This document shows, in pieces, positions 25,006 through 33,062 of a stretch of 64,000 nt of DNA. Positions within the stretch are counted from its first letter, which is position 1, and each line of letters opens with the position of its first letter. The notes beneath the pieces were generated by a model. It saw only the letters and a list, made by a program, of their open reading frames with translations. It was not told the origin of the DNA and did no database searches. The position numbers and the translations under genes were made by a program. The stretch comes from Pseudomonas weihenstephanensis (GTDB lineage: Bacteria > Pseudomonadota > Gammaproteobacteria > Pseudomonadales > Pseudomonadaceae): positions 1 through 64,000 of the forward strand of contig NZ_JYLF01000006.1 of NCBI RefSeq assembly GCF_001043055.1, read 5' to 3'.

Positions 25006-26463
25006 TCAGCTTTTGCTGGCGTCGACGGGCACACGCCCGTAAATGTCAGTGAAACGCACGATGTCGTCTTCGCCCAGGTACTCACCGCTTTGCACCTCGA
25101 TCATCACCAGATCAACCACCCCGGGGTTGACCAGGCGGTGGGTTTTACCCGGTTTGATAAAGGTGGATTCGTTGGTGTCGAGCAGAAATTCGTCGTCGCC
25201 ATGGGTGACCCTGGCCATGCCGCTGACCACAATCCAGTGCTCACTGCGGTGGTGGTGCATTTGCAGGGACAAGGTGCCCTGCGGCTTGACCACAATGCGT
25301 TTGATTTTGAAGCGCCGGCCTTCTTCGAGCACGGTGTAAGTGCCCCACGGGCGAGTCACGGTGCGATGCAGGCGATAGGCGTCGTGGCCCTGACGCTTGA
25401 GCGTCTGGGCGATGTACTTCACGTCCTGGCTGCGTTTTGAGTCGGCGATCAACAGGGCGTCCGGGGTGTCGATGATAATCAGGTCGTTGAGGCCGACGCC
25501 GCCCACCAGGCGTTTGGGCGAATCGATGTAGCAGTTGTGCACATCGTGCAGCACGTTTTCGCCGTTGCACTGATTGCCATTGGCGTCGGCGGGGCTGAGT
25601 TCGCGCACCGCTTCCCACGAGCCGATGTCGCTCCAGCCCAGGCTGCATGGCACCACGGCGACTTTTTGCGAGCGCTCCATCAACGCGTAATCGATGGAAA
25701 TATCCGGGGCGAGGGCAAAGGTGGTGCTGTCCAGTTCGAGGTGGACTTCCTGTTTGCCCTGGAATACTTGGCTGTGTTCCAGGCAGTGGCTGACCGCCGC
25801 CAGTACGTCGGGCGCGTGTTGCTTGAACTCACGCAACACGCTGTCGACGCGCATGCAAAACATGCCGCCGTTCCACAAGTGATGGCCGCCGTCCAGGTAC
25901 TGTTGCGCGGTAGCTGCATCGGGCTTTTCAACGAAGCGGGCTACTTGATACGCGTCGCCGTTCAGCGCTTGGCCTTTCTCGATGTAGCCGAACCCGGTTT
26001 CGGCCTTGGTCGGTAAAATGCCGAACGTCACCAGCCAGCCTTCGTCGGCCAATTGCCGCGCGCTGTCGACCGCTTTGCCGAAGGCTTCGATGTCTTTGAT
26101 CAGGTGGTCGGCAGGCAACACCAGCAGCTGTGCGTCTGCGCCATAGCGTTGGGCCACATGCAAGGCCGCCGCCGCAATGGCAGGCGCAGTGTTGCGGCCA
26201 AAGGGTTCGAGGATGAAGTCCAGCTCGACCGCGCCTTTGTTCATCTGGCGATAGTCATCCAGGGTGCGAAAAAACACCTCGCGGTTGGTGACGGTCAGTA
26301 ACTGCCCCACACCGCGCAAACCGGTGGCGCGGCGAAAGGTCTTTTGCAGCAGGCTTTCACCGTCAGGCAAGCGCATAAACGGTTTGGGCATGGCTTCACG
26401 TGACACCGGCCACAGTCGCGTGCCGGCACCGCCGGCGATAATGCAGGGAATGAGTGTGCTCAT
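25006..26463 (-). CDS. pslB: Mannose-1-phosphate guanylyltransferase / mannose-6-phosphate isomerase (PslB-like)
   Basis: The 485-residue bifunctional enzyme has an N-terminal nucleotidyltransferase domain with IIAGGAGTRLWPVSREAMPK at residues 7-26 and a C-terminal cupin isomerase domain with LQMHHHRSEHWIVVSGMARV. It supplies GDP-mannose for the polymer and could also feed alginate or other mannose-containing glycans. It begins immediately after the pslA stop (TGA then ATG). Confidence 0.92.
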   Translation of the reverse strand: MSTLIPCIIAGGAGTRLWPVSREAMPKPFMRLPDGESLLQKTFRRATGLRGVGQLLTVTNREVFFRTLDDYRQMNKGAVELDFILEPFGRNTAPAIAAAALHVAQRYGADAQLLVLPADHLIKDIEAFGKAVDSARQLADEGWLVTFGILPTKAETGFGYIEKGQALNGDAYQVARFVEKPDAATAQQYLDGGHHLWNGGMFCMRVDSVLREFKQHAPDVLAAVSHCLEHSQVFQGKQEVHLELDSTTFALAPDISIDYALMERSQKVAVVPCSLGWSDIGSWEAVRELSPADANGNQCNGENVLHDVHNCYIDSPKRLVGGVGLNDLIIIDTPDALLIADSKRSQDVKYIAQTLKRQGHDAYRLHRTVTRPWGTYTVLEEGRRFKIKRIVVKPQGTLSLQMHHHRSEHWIVVSGMARVTHGDDEFLLDTNESTFIKPGKTHRLVNPGVVDLVMIEVQSGEYLGEDDIVRFTDIYGRVPVDASKS

Positions 26464-27900
26464 TCAGAACGCCTCTTTAGTCATGATTACCGCCGGGACT
26501 GTGCGGAACAGGATGTACAGGTCAAACCACACCGACCAGTTTTCGATGTATTCGAGATCGAACTCGACACGTTTTTCGATCTTTTCCAGGGTGTCGGTTT
26601 CGCCCCGATAGCCATTGATTTGTGCCCAGCCGGTGATGCCGGGTTTTACCCGATGGCGTGAGGTGTATTCCTGCACGGCCTCTTCAAATAAAATGCCTGC
26701 CGCTTTGGTGGCCGTGGCATGCGGGCGCGGGCCGACCATCGACATGCTGCCGGCGAACACGTTGAACAGTTGCGGCAATTCATCAAGGCTGGTTTTGCGG
26801 ATAAAACGCCCGACCCGTGTGACACGCGGATCGCCGCGCGTGGTTTGTTTGTCGGCGGTGAAGTCTGACTGGTTTTGGTACATCGAACGAAACTTGAACA
26901 CCTCAATCAGGCGATTGTTATAGCCGTAGCGTTTCTGACGAAACAGGACGGGGCCGGGGGAGTCGATTTTTATCGCCAGCGCCACCAGCAGCATGATCGG
27001 TGACAGTAGGATCAGCGCGAGGGTCGACAGCACCATGTCCTCAATGCGTTTGAATACCGGCGACCAGCCCCGCAGCGGCACCTCGGAGGCGTTAAACATC
27101 GGCAGGTTGGCGACTTCGCTGATGCGGTTGTGCGCATGGCGAAAGGCAATCATGTCGGGCACCAGCAGCACGTTGACCGGGAATTTGCGCAGGTTGCGAA
27201 TGATGTAGTCCAGCCGGTTTTCAGCCGACCAGGGCAGCGCGACCAGAATTTGCGTGACCTTTTCTTCGCGGATCATTTTTTCCAGATCCTGGGTGTTACC
27301 GAGCAAGGGCAGGTGGGCGACGGTGTCTGGCAGGCGGGCCACGCGGTCATCGACAAAGCCGATGACACCGGAACGAATGTCCTGATGCTGGGCCAGGTAT
27401 TCGGCCAGGCGCACCCCGTTTTCGGTGGCGCCCAAAATCACCGCTTGCTGCAAAAAAATGCCACGGCTCATCAAGCGCTTGAACAGCGTCAGCAAAATCA
27501 TGCGTTCAACGCCAAATAACACCAGGCTGCCCAAGTACCACACCACTAACTCACCGTTGGAGATGAAGTTGAACAAGTCCAGTGCGCGGTGCATGAACAG
27601 CAGCAGGCAAAACGCCGCAGACCAGGCGAACAGTGTGAGTTGCAGGCGCCAGCGGTTACTGAAAATGTTTTCGGCATAGACGCCCAGAGCTTGAAAGAAC
27701 AGCACGCTGACCACACCGAAAAAAATCAGCACGGCGAAATAACTTTTGGTGGCTTCAGGGTGTTGGTCGCGCAAATAAAACAGCAGCAACAGGCCTGGCA
27801 AAATCGCAGTAACCCCATGTACCAGCCGAATGGCTAGCAAGAAGTACTCGACCATGCTCGGCCGGGTAAGGGACAAACTGTCAACGGGCTGCAAGCGCAT
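26464..27900 (-). CDS. pslA: Undecaprenyl-phosphate sugar phosphotransferase, first gene of the psl operon (PslA-like)
   Basis: The 478-residue protein, exactly the length of P. aeruginosa PslA, has four to five N-terminal membrane helices, a central CoA-binding-like domain (about 140-250, with [17 protein letters not shown]), a further helix and a C-terminal bacterial sugar transferase domain. The latter shows [26 protein letters not shown] and [10 protein letters not shown]. It links the first sugar phosphate to the lipid carrier. The ATG at 27900 has AAGGGA upstream. It heads the whole operon, so the 416 bases upstream hold the psl promoter. Confidence 0.93.
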   Translation of the reverse strand: MRLQPVDSLSLTRPSMVEYFLLAIRLVHGVTAILPGLLLLFYLRDQHPEATKSYFAVLIFFGVVSVLFFQALGVYAENIFSNRWRLQLTLFAWSAAFCLLLFMHRALDLFNFISNGELVVWYLGSLVLFGVERMILLTLFKRLMSRGIFLQQAVILGATENGVRLAEYLAQHQDIRSGVIGFVDDRVARLPDTVAHLPLLGNTQDLEKMIREEKVTQILVALPWSAENRLDYIIRNLRKFPVNVLLVPDMIAFRHAHNRISEVANLPMFNASEVPLRGWSPVFKRIEDMVLSTLALILLSPIMLLVALAIKIDSPGPVLFRQKRYGYNNRLIEVFKFRSMYQNQSDFTADKQTTRGDPRVTRVGRFIRKTSLDELPQLFNVFAGSMSMVGPRPHATATKAAGILFEEAVQEYTSRHRVKPGITGWAQINGYRGETDTLEKIEKRVEFDLEYIENWSVWFDLYILFRTVPAVIMTKEAF

Positions 27901-28316
27901 AAGTATCCCTTCTTAATCGCCCCCGTGGCGGGGGACGGACCGCAAAGCAATGTCACTCATCCATGCTGCAAAAACGCTAATTTAGAGGCAGTCGGCGCAA
28001 CGGCTAATTGTGTTTTTTATGGGGCTTTATTTGGCACTTTGTGTGTGGTCTGGAGTCTAGACACGTTTGTTTTTTTGGGGGAAAGATTGCTCAACCCCTT
28101 GTATTCAGGCTTATACCTATCGCCTGAAGGGCTTTTTTCGCGTCTAGACAGTAGTAAAGAACATGAAACAGTTTGTCGCGAATCGAAAAACGCGATCCTT
28201 TTTTTAAAACCGTGTTTCGGCCCGGCGGGCAGGGCAACGTGACGAATAAAAAAAACGCAGGCCGTTTTCATTTGGTTGTTGTCCAAAAGGCCAGACTCAC
28301 ATTTGAGGGACGATGA
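27901..28316. promoter_or_regulatory. Control region between divergent pslA and yegS
   Basis: This 416-base stretch has no convincing gene and is rich in A and T runs. Two copies of the palindrome GTCTAGAC lie at 28055-28062 and 28142-28149, 87 bases apart centre to centre; read on the minus strand both are preceded by T. Between them TTCAGGC (28104-28110) and GCCTGAA (28122-28128) form an inverted repeat around TTATACCTATC. Near the pslA start, CCCCC (27920-27924) and GGGGG (27930-27934) make a GC hairpin about 20 bases upstream of the ATG, next to AAGGGA. I cannot place the -10/-35 boxes confidently. Confidence 0.6.
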
Positions 28317-29216
28317 ATGAGCGCAGGAAAGGCTTTTTTAATCTTGCATGGCAAGCAGGCACTCAACGAAGACGTGCGTGCCGCCGTTGAGCAGCAACGC
28401 GCCCAAGGCTGGGAGCTGGCGGTGCGGGTGACGTGGGAGGCCGGTGATGCCCAGCGTTTGGTGCGCGAGGCTCTGGAGGCGGGGTATACCCACCTGATCG
28501 CAGGCGGGGGCGATGGCACGTTGCGTGATATCGCTGAAGCAATGGTGCAGGCCCGGACTGAGGCCAGCCTGGTGTTGCTGCCCCTGGGGACGGCCAATGA
28601 CTTCGCGCGGGCAGCGGGCGTTTCGTTGGAACCTGCGAAAGCGCTGGCCTTGCTCGACACATCGGCGCGCCCTATTGATTTGGGTGATGCCGGGGGCGAG
28701 CTGTTTTTGAACATGGCCACCGGTGGCTTTGGCAGCCAGGTCACGGCCAACACATCCGAGGACTTGAAAAAAGTCTTGGGTGGCGCGGCGTATCTGTTTA
28801 CCGGGCTGTCGCGTTTCAGCGAGTTGCATGCTGCGCATGCCGAGCTGCAAGGTCCCGACTTCTACTGGAAGGGCGAACTGCTGGCGTTGGGCATTGGTAA
28901 CGGACGCCAGGCAGGCGGAGGGCACGAACTGTGCCCTGACGCTGTAGCCGATGATGGCCTGCTGGACATCAGCATTTTGCCGGCCCCGCAGGAAGTCGTT
29001 GGCACGCTCAAAGGGCTGATGGAGGGGGGGTGGGGGATCGACAACCTGTTCGTGCGTGCGCGCATGCCCTGGGTTGAGATCACGTCGGCCGAGGGGCTGT
29101 CGATCAATCTGGACGGTGAGCCGATGACGGGGCACGCCCGGCGCTTTGCCGTGCGCAAGGGCGCGTTAAAGGTGCATTTGCCGCAAGGCTCGCCGCTGCT
29201 CAGTCATCCAGGCTGA
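28317..29216 (+). CDS. yegS: Lipid kinase YegS
   Basis: The 299-residue protein is a diacylglycerol-kinase-fold enzyme with the catalytic-domain signature LIAGGGDGTLRDIAEA (about 60-75) and PLGTANDFARAAGV, then the beta-sandwich second domain with LFLNMATGGFGSQV. YegS phosphorylates phosphatidylglycerol in vitro; its role in the cell is not settled. It is divergent from the psl operon, and its 3' end overlaps the convergent response regulator by 17 bases. Confidence 0.92.
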   Translation: MSAGKAFLILHGKQALNEDVRAAVEQQRAQGWELAVRVTWEAGDAQRLVREALEAGYTHLIAGGGDGTLRDIAEAMVQARTEASLVLLPLGTANDFARAAGVSLEPAKALALLDTSARPIDLGDAGGELFLNMATGGFGSQVTANTSEDLKKVLGGAAYLFTGLSRFSELHAAHAELQGPDFYWKGELLALGIGNGRQAGGGHELCPDAVADDGLLDISILPAPQEVVGTLKGLMEGGWGIDNLFVRARMPWVEITSAEGLSINLDGEPMTGHARRFAVRKGALKVHLPQGSPLLSHPG

Positions 29217-29859
29217 TGATTTGTTCGCGCACGGCAAACAGCACCAACCCTGCCACGTCGTGGATGTGCAGGCGCTTCATGACGTGCGCGCGGTGGGTCT
29301 CCACGGTTTTGATGCTCAGGCCCAAGCCACAGGCAATTTCGCGGGTGGATTTACCCCGCACGATGAGCCGCAGGATTTCCAGTTGGCGTTCGGTCAGGTT
29401 GTGGTTTTTGGCCTGAAGGGCGGCATGCCCCGACCCCCGGTTGAGCGCTTGATTGATCACGGTATGTGCAATGGCCGGGCTCAAGTAACGCTCGTTATGG
29501 CGCAGCGCACCCAGTGCTTGCTCCAGCTCCACGGCACTGGTGTCTTTGAGCAAGTAGCCGTGGGCACCACTTTCAAGGGTTTGCATGATCAATTGCGGGT
29601 CGGTGTGCATGGACAGTATCAGCACTTTGCTCAGGGGCAGGGTCGCCTTGAGTCGGCGCAGCGCTTCGAGGCCACCGGTATGACGCATCGACAGGTCGAG
29701 CAGAATGATGTCCGGGTGCAGCCGTTCTGCCACTTCCAGCAATTGCCCGCCGTCATCCAGCTCACCAATGACCGCGTAGCCCGGCAAGTCGTTGATCAGT
29801 GCTTTGACCCCGGCCCGAATCAACAGATGGTCATCCACCAACAGCAGGTTACAGGTCAT
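29200..29859 (-). CDS. NarL/FixJ-type response regulator
   Basis: From the ATG at 29859 (MTCNLLLVDDHLLIRAG) the protein is 219 residues. The receiver domain has the DD pair at residues 9-10 and a phospho-acceptor Asp in DIILLDLSMRHTGG near residue 55. A LuxR-type helix-turn-helix (about 150-210, LTERQLEILRLIVRGKSTREIACGL) follows. It overlaps the stop of the histidine kinase gene as ATGA, so kinase and regulator form one operon. The signal and targets are unknown. Confidence 0.9.
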   Translation of the reverse strand: MTCNLLLVDDHLLIRAGVKALINDLPGYAVIGELDDGGQLLEVAERLHPDIILLDLSMRHTGGLEALRRLKATLPLSKVLILSMHTDPQLIMQTLESGAHGYLLKDTSAVELEQALGALRHNERYLSPAIAHTVINQALNRGSGHAALQAKNHNLTERQLEILRLIVRGKSTREIACGLGLSIKTVETHRAHVMKRLHIHDVAGLVLFAVREQIISLDD

Positions 29860-30746
29860 CGGTTTTTGCTCAGGCTGGCGCGTTCGCGCGTGCGACGTGG
29901 CCACGGCAGCAGCACGTCGATTTGAGTGCCCGCCCCGGGCTCACTGATGACACGGATGCTGCCGCCCAGTTGTTCAACCCGCTCAAGCATCCCGGCCATG
30001 CCGCGTTGGCCTGCCTGGCTGGGGTTTCTGGCTGGCATGAAGCCTGCACCATCATCGTGTACCGTCAGCTTCATGCCATCGGCCTGGCGACGCAGTTGCA
30101 CCACCAGATTGGTTGCCTTGGCATGGCGCAGCACGTTGGTGACGGACTCTTGGGTGACGCGAAACAGGGCGAATGCCATGTCTTCGTGCAGGTCGGTCAG
30201 GCGCTGGTGGCATTCAAAGGTCCAGTGCAGCGACGTGTTTTCCAGCGTTTTGATCAAGTGCGCACGCAAGCTGACTTCAATTCCCAAGCTTGCGATTTGC
30301 CGAGGGTTAAACGCGGCAGACACGTCGCGCACTTTGGTCAGGGTTTCTTCGAGCACATTGCACAGGCCCAGGCAATGGCCTTGCAAGTCTTCGGGCACGC
30401 GCCGTTGCAGCCAGCGGATTTGCAAGGTGGCGGCGGTCAGGAGCTGCCCGATGTCATCATGCAGTTCGCGGCTGAGGTGTTGACGTTCACTTTCCTGAAC
30501 CTGAATCAGCCGCGCCGCCAGCTCTTTGGGTTGCAGTTTGATGGCGCTGCGTGAGTCGCGGTGCAACCACCAGACGCTGCCCAGGGCCGCCAGATCGAGC
30601 AGCATCAACGCGCTTGGCAATGTCGCGGAGGTCAGGTAGACGATGATGCTCGATGTGGCCGAGCACAGACAGAGCAGCGCTGTCAGCCGGCGAGCAGTTT
30701 TACCCGTGGGCAACCAGGGCTTGAATGACTTGAGGCTGGCGTGCAT
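29856..30746 (-). CDS. NarX/DesK-type sensor histidine kinase
   Basis: From the ATG at 30746 (MHASLKSFKPWLP) the protein is 296 residues. Two membrane helices (about 19-41 and 43-61) with almost no periplasmic loop are followed by a HisKA_3 dimerisation domain with the phospho-acceptor His96 in SRELHDDIGQLL and an HATPase_c domain (ESVTNVLRHAKATN, VHDDGAGFMP, GQRGMAGMLERV). With no periplasmic sensor it probably senses a membrane or cytoplasmic cue. A longer frame from a GTG at 30839 exists, but it would run through a perfect hairpin and has no family similarity. Confidence 0.85.
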   Translation of the reverse strand: MHASLKSFKPWLPTGKTARRLTALLCLCSATSSIIVYLTSATLPSALMLLDLAALGSVWWLHRDSRSAIKLQPKELAARLIQVQESERQHLSRELHDDIGQLLTAATLQIRWLQRRVPEDLQGHCLGLCNVLEETLTKVRDVSAAFNPRQIASLGIEVSLRAHLIKTLENTSLHWTFECHQRLTDLHEDMAFALFRVTQESVTNVLRHAKATNLVVQLRRQADGMKLTVHDDGAGFMPARNPSQAGQRGMAGMLERVEQLGGSIRVISEPGAGTQIDVLLPWPRRTRERASLSKNR

Positions 30747-30777
30747 AGCGTGTGGAGCCAATGGTGTTCGCTGAAGG

Positions 30778-30799
30778 ACCTGGCAGGGGAGTGCCAGGT
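30778..30799. repeat. Perfect 8-bp hairpin in the histidine kinase leader
   Basis: ACCTGGCA (30778-30785) and TGCCAGGT (30792-30799) are exact inverted copies around a GGGGAG loop, 32 bases upstream of the preferred kinase start. In the mRNA this gives a stable stem just ahead of translation initiation; it may act as an attenuator or an operator. Confidence 0.6.
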
Positions 30800-31144
30800 T
30801 TAGAGTTACACGGTCGTAAATGGATAATTGAGGCGACACCTGAACCTGTTACTTCGCAGGTATCCGGCTCAATGGGCGGCGCGCATGGTATCACTTCATT
30901 TAAAGCAGGTCGCCTTTGCTGCCCGTTAAGTTCCCCGGTGTTTGTTCGCCTTAGTTAGCGACCTGCCGGTTGTTCTTACAGCGTTAATGCGTGGAAGAAC
31001 ATGTGTTTAGTTGCTAGGTATTACGCAATGCGCAAGTGTAGAGCGGCGTTGATGTCACTCTAAACGTCGCCTGCGGTCGAGGGTGGGCCGGGACAGCCAA
31101 GGTTTGGCGTGTCGCTGCACCGGTTGCGCATCAGCGGCATGTAT
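30800..31144. other. Gene-free region with two inverted repeats
   Basis: Between the kinase leader and the next minus-strand gene, GCAGGTCGC (30905-30913) and GCGACCTGC (30958-30966) are perfect 9-bp inverted copies 44 bases apart, and TGTTCTT (30971-30977) pairs with AAGAACA (30995-31001). No ORF here looks real. The repeats may end transcription from the gene at 31145-31573 or control the kinase promoter. Confidence 0.5.
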
Positions 31145-31573
31145 TTACTCGTTTGCCACCGGCGGACAGGAGGGGTCAGCGATCTGCGCCGCAAACGTGG
31201 CAATCAGCATCACTTGCTCGGTATCGTCCAGCACCAATTGGCCTGTTTTGAGGTCAATCAGTTCGACTTGCCAGGCCAACAGACTGAAGCAGTCCCTGAG
31301 GGTCGCCACCGTCTTGTCGCGCAGCGTGCCCAGGCTATTGGCTTGTTTGAGGAGCGTCCGCAGGGCGCGGCAAAATCCGGCTACCGGGGTGATGGCCAGT
31401 GCCTTGGCGCGCCTTTCAAGTTTTGACAGCGTCCCCAGCATGCAATTGATCGCATCTTCATCGTCGTGGATCAGTTTTAAGTGACTCAGGCATTCTTCTG
31501 CCGTGGTCAACAACACTTGAGCTTCAATTAAAAAGTCTGCTAGCGCTAACGGCCGTGTTTTGCCATTGAACAT
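31145..31573 (-). CDS. Small all-helical protein of unknown function next to cheV
   Basis: From the ATG at 31573 (MFNGKTRPLALADFL) the protein is 142 residues and predicted almost entirely helical. The layout EECLSHLKLIHDDEDAINCM and LSKLERRAKALAITPVAGFC loosely resembles an HPt helical bundle, but the HxxKG phosphotransfer motif is missing, so I do not call it HPt. It is divergent from cheV, suggesting a chemotaxis or signalling link. A GTG four codons upstream is an alternative start. Confidence 0.6.
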   Translation of the reverse strand: MFNGKTRPLALADFLIEAQVLLTTAEECLSHLKLIHDDEDAINCMLGTLSKLERRAKALAITPVAGFCRALRTLLKQANSLGTLRDKTVATLRDCFSLLAWQVELIDLKTGQLVLDDTEQVMLIATFAAQIADPSCPPVANE

Positions 31574-32067
31574 GCATCGTCTCACTCTGCTAGAACGCCA
31601 TTTAAGTGAATGTCCGTACTCATTCTGCCAACGCCACGAACAGGCGTGGTACAGAGGGGCAGCGTCAGGGTGACTTTAAGTTGAACTGATCACTTTGAGG
31701 GGTTGAAAAAAGACGCATTAAACGTTCAAAAATTCGCAATGCCTTAGTGCAAGTTGCCGCTCAGACAGCGCTGTTTCAAGAATGAAAAGTTCCCGCCGTG
31801 ATTCATATAATGCGAAGGGGGTCACAATAATGGCAATTGGATAGCACGAATATCAGGTCAGGCCTGATTGCCCCTAGGGGAATCCCTTAGGGCATAACGA
31901 CATGGGGAGGGGGTGAGCGGCGTTTGATCGAGAAGGCATGCGGATAATTACATGCCGTGATATTAAAGTGCCATCACTTTCGGTGGGTAGATTTCTTTTC
32001 GGGGTTAAGCTCCCTGTGATTCTGCCGATAACGCTAGACATTCAGCACCCACGCCCAGGAGTTATTC
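31574..32067. other. Long intergenic region upstream of cheV
   Basis: This 494-base stretch between divergent genes holds no convincing ORF. It contains a TATAAT at 31806-31811 without a clear -35 partner, the palindrome TCAGGCCTGA near 31857, and an imperfect hairpin around 31868-31893 made from two CCCTAGGG-like blocks. The sigma-28 promoter of cheV lies at its right end and is listed separately. Confidence 0.5.
32005..32031 (+). promoter_or_regulatory. Sigma-28 (FliA) promoter of cheV
   Basis: TTAAGCTC at 32005-32012, an 11-base spacer, then a perfect GCCGATAA at 32024-32031. The FliA consensus is TAAAGTTT-N11-GCCGATAA, so the -10 and spacing are exact and the -35 matches at five of eight. 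It ends 36 bases before the cheV ATG, a fitting leader, and the gene is a chemotaxis gene. Confidence 0.85.
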
Positions 32068-33003
32068 ATGGCCGGCATCCTCGACTCGGTAGACCAGCGC
32101 ACACAGTTGGTTGGCGAAAACCGACTGGAAATTCTCATGTTCCGCCTGGCGGGTCGCCAGTTGTTCGCGATCAACGTGTTCAAGGTGCAAGAAGTCCTGC
32201 AACTGCCAAAACTGACCCTGATGCCGCAGCGTCATCCGTTTGTCTGTGGTGTTGTCAATTTGCGCGGTCAAACCTTGCCCGTCATCGACTTGTCGCAAGC
32301 CATCGGCATGCGCCCGCTGGTGCCGGGGCCTGACAGCACCATTATCGTGACCGAATACAACCGTTCGGTGCAGGCGTTTCTGGTCGGCGGTGTAGACCGG
32401 ATCGTCAACATGAACTGGGAAGCCATTTTGCCCCCGCCTACCAGTGCCGGGCGCCAGCATTACCTGACCGCTATCAGCAAGGTCGACGAGCAGTTGGTCG
32501 AGATTATTGACGTCGAAAAAGTGCTGGCCGAAATCGTGCCTTACAGCGCCAAAGTCTCCCGTGAAACGTTGGAGGACCCGATTCTTGAGCATGCGCGAGG
32601 CCGCGAAGTGCTGTTGGTCGATGACTCCAAAGTAGCGCTGTCGCAGTTGCGCGAAACGCTCTCGCAGTTGGGCGTCAAAATGCACGTCGCCAGCGATGGC
32701 CTCAAAGCGTTGAACATGCTCAAAGGCTGGGCGGATTCAGGGGAGGTCATGACTGACAAGCTGCTAATGATTTTCACCGATGCCGAAATGCCTGAGATGG
32801 ACGGCTACCGCCTGACCACTGAGATCCGCAACGACCCGCGTTTGCGCGGCCTGTATGTGGTGTTGCACACCTCGCTGTCAGGCAGCTTCAACGAGTCGAT
32901 GGTGAAAAAGGTCGGCTGCGATAACTTCCTGTCCAAATTCCAGCCGGACAAGTTAGTGGACGTGGTGCGTCAACGCTTGGTGCTGGATCAAGTGCCGGCC
33001 TGA
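32068..33003 (+). CDS. cheV: Chemotaxis coupling protein CheV
   Basis: The 311-residue protein joins an N-terminal CheW-like domain (about 15-160, with VCGVVNLRGQTLPVIDL) to a C-terminal CheY-like receiver (about 175-305) with phospho-acceptor D238 in IFTDAEMPEMDGYRL. CheV couples receptors to CheA and, when phosphorylated, helps adaptation. The ATG has an AGGAG ribosome site. Pseudomonas carry several CheV paralogues; which one this is cannot be decided here. Confidence 0.93.
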   Translation: MAGILDSVDQRTQLVGENRLEILMFRLAGRQLFAINVFKVQEVLQLPKLTLMPQRHPFVCGVVNLRGQTLPVIDLSQAIGMRPLVPGPDSTIIVTEYNRSVQAFLVGGVDRIVNMNWEAILPPPTSAGRQHYLTAISKVDEQLVEIIDVEKVLAEIVPYSAKVSRETLEDPILEHARGREVLLVDDSKVALSQLRETLSQLGVKMHVASDGLKALNMLKGWADSGEVMTDKLLMIFTDAEMPEMDGYRLTTEIRNDPRLRGLYVVLHTSLSGSFNESMVKKVGCDNFLSKFQPDKLVDVVRQRLVLDQVPA

Positions 33004-33062
33004 TTCTTTGCACGAGGGGTCGGCTCGTATACTGTGGCGTTTTACTCCGCAGGGGCTGATCC

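Noticed and set aside
28028..28050. TGGCAC element resembling a sigma-54 -24 box
   Set aside because: No TTGC at the required spacing and it points away from pslA.
27925..28286. Short frames on both strands in the psl control region
   Set aside because: No ribosome site or family; the region has regulatory-type repeats and AT runs.
29860..29904. N-terminally extended response regulator
   Set aside because: Extra residues come from kinase coding sequence in another frame; the ATG at 29859 overlaps the kinase stop in ATGA fashion.
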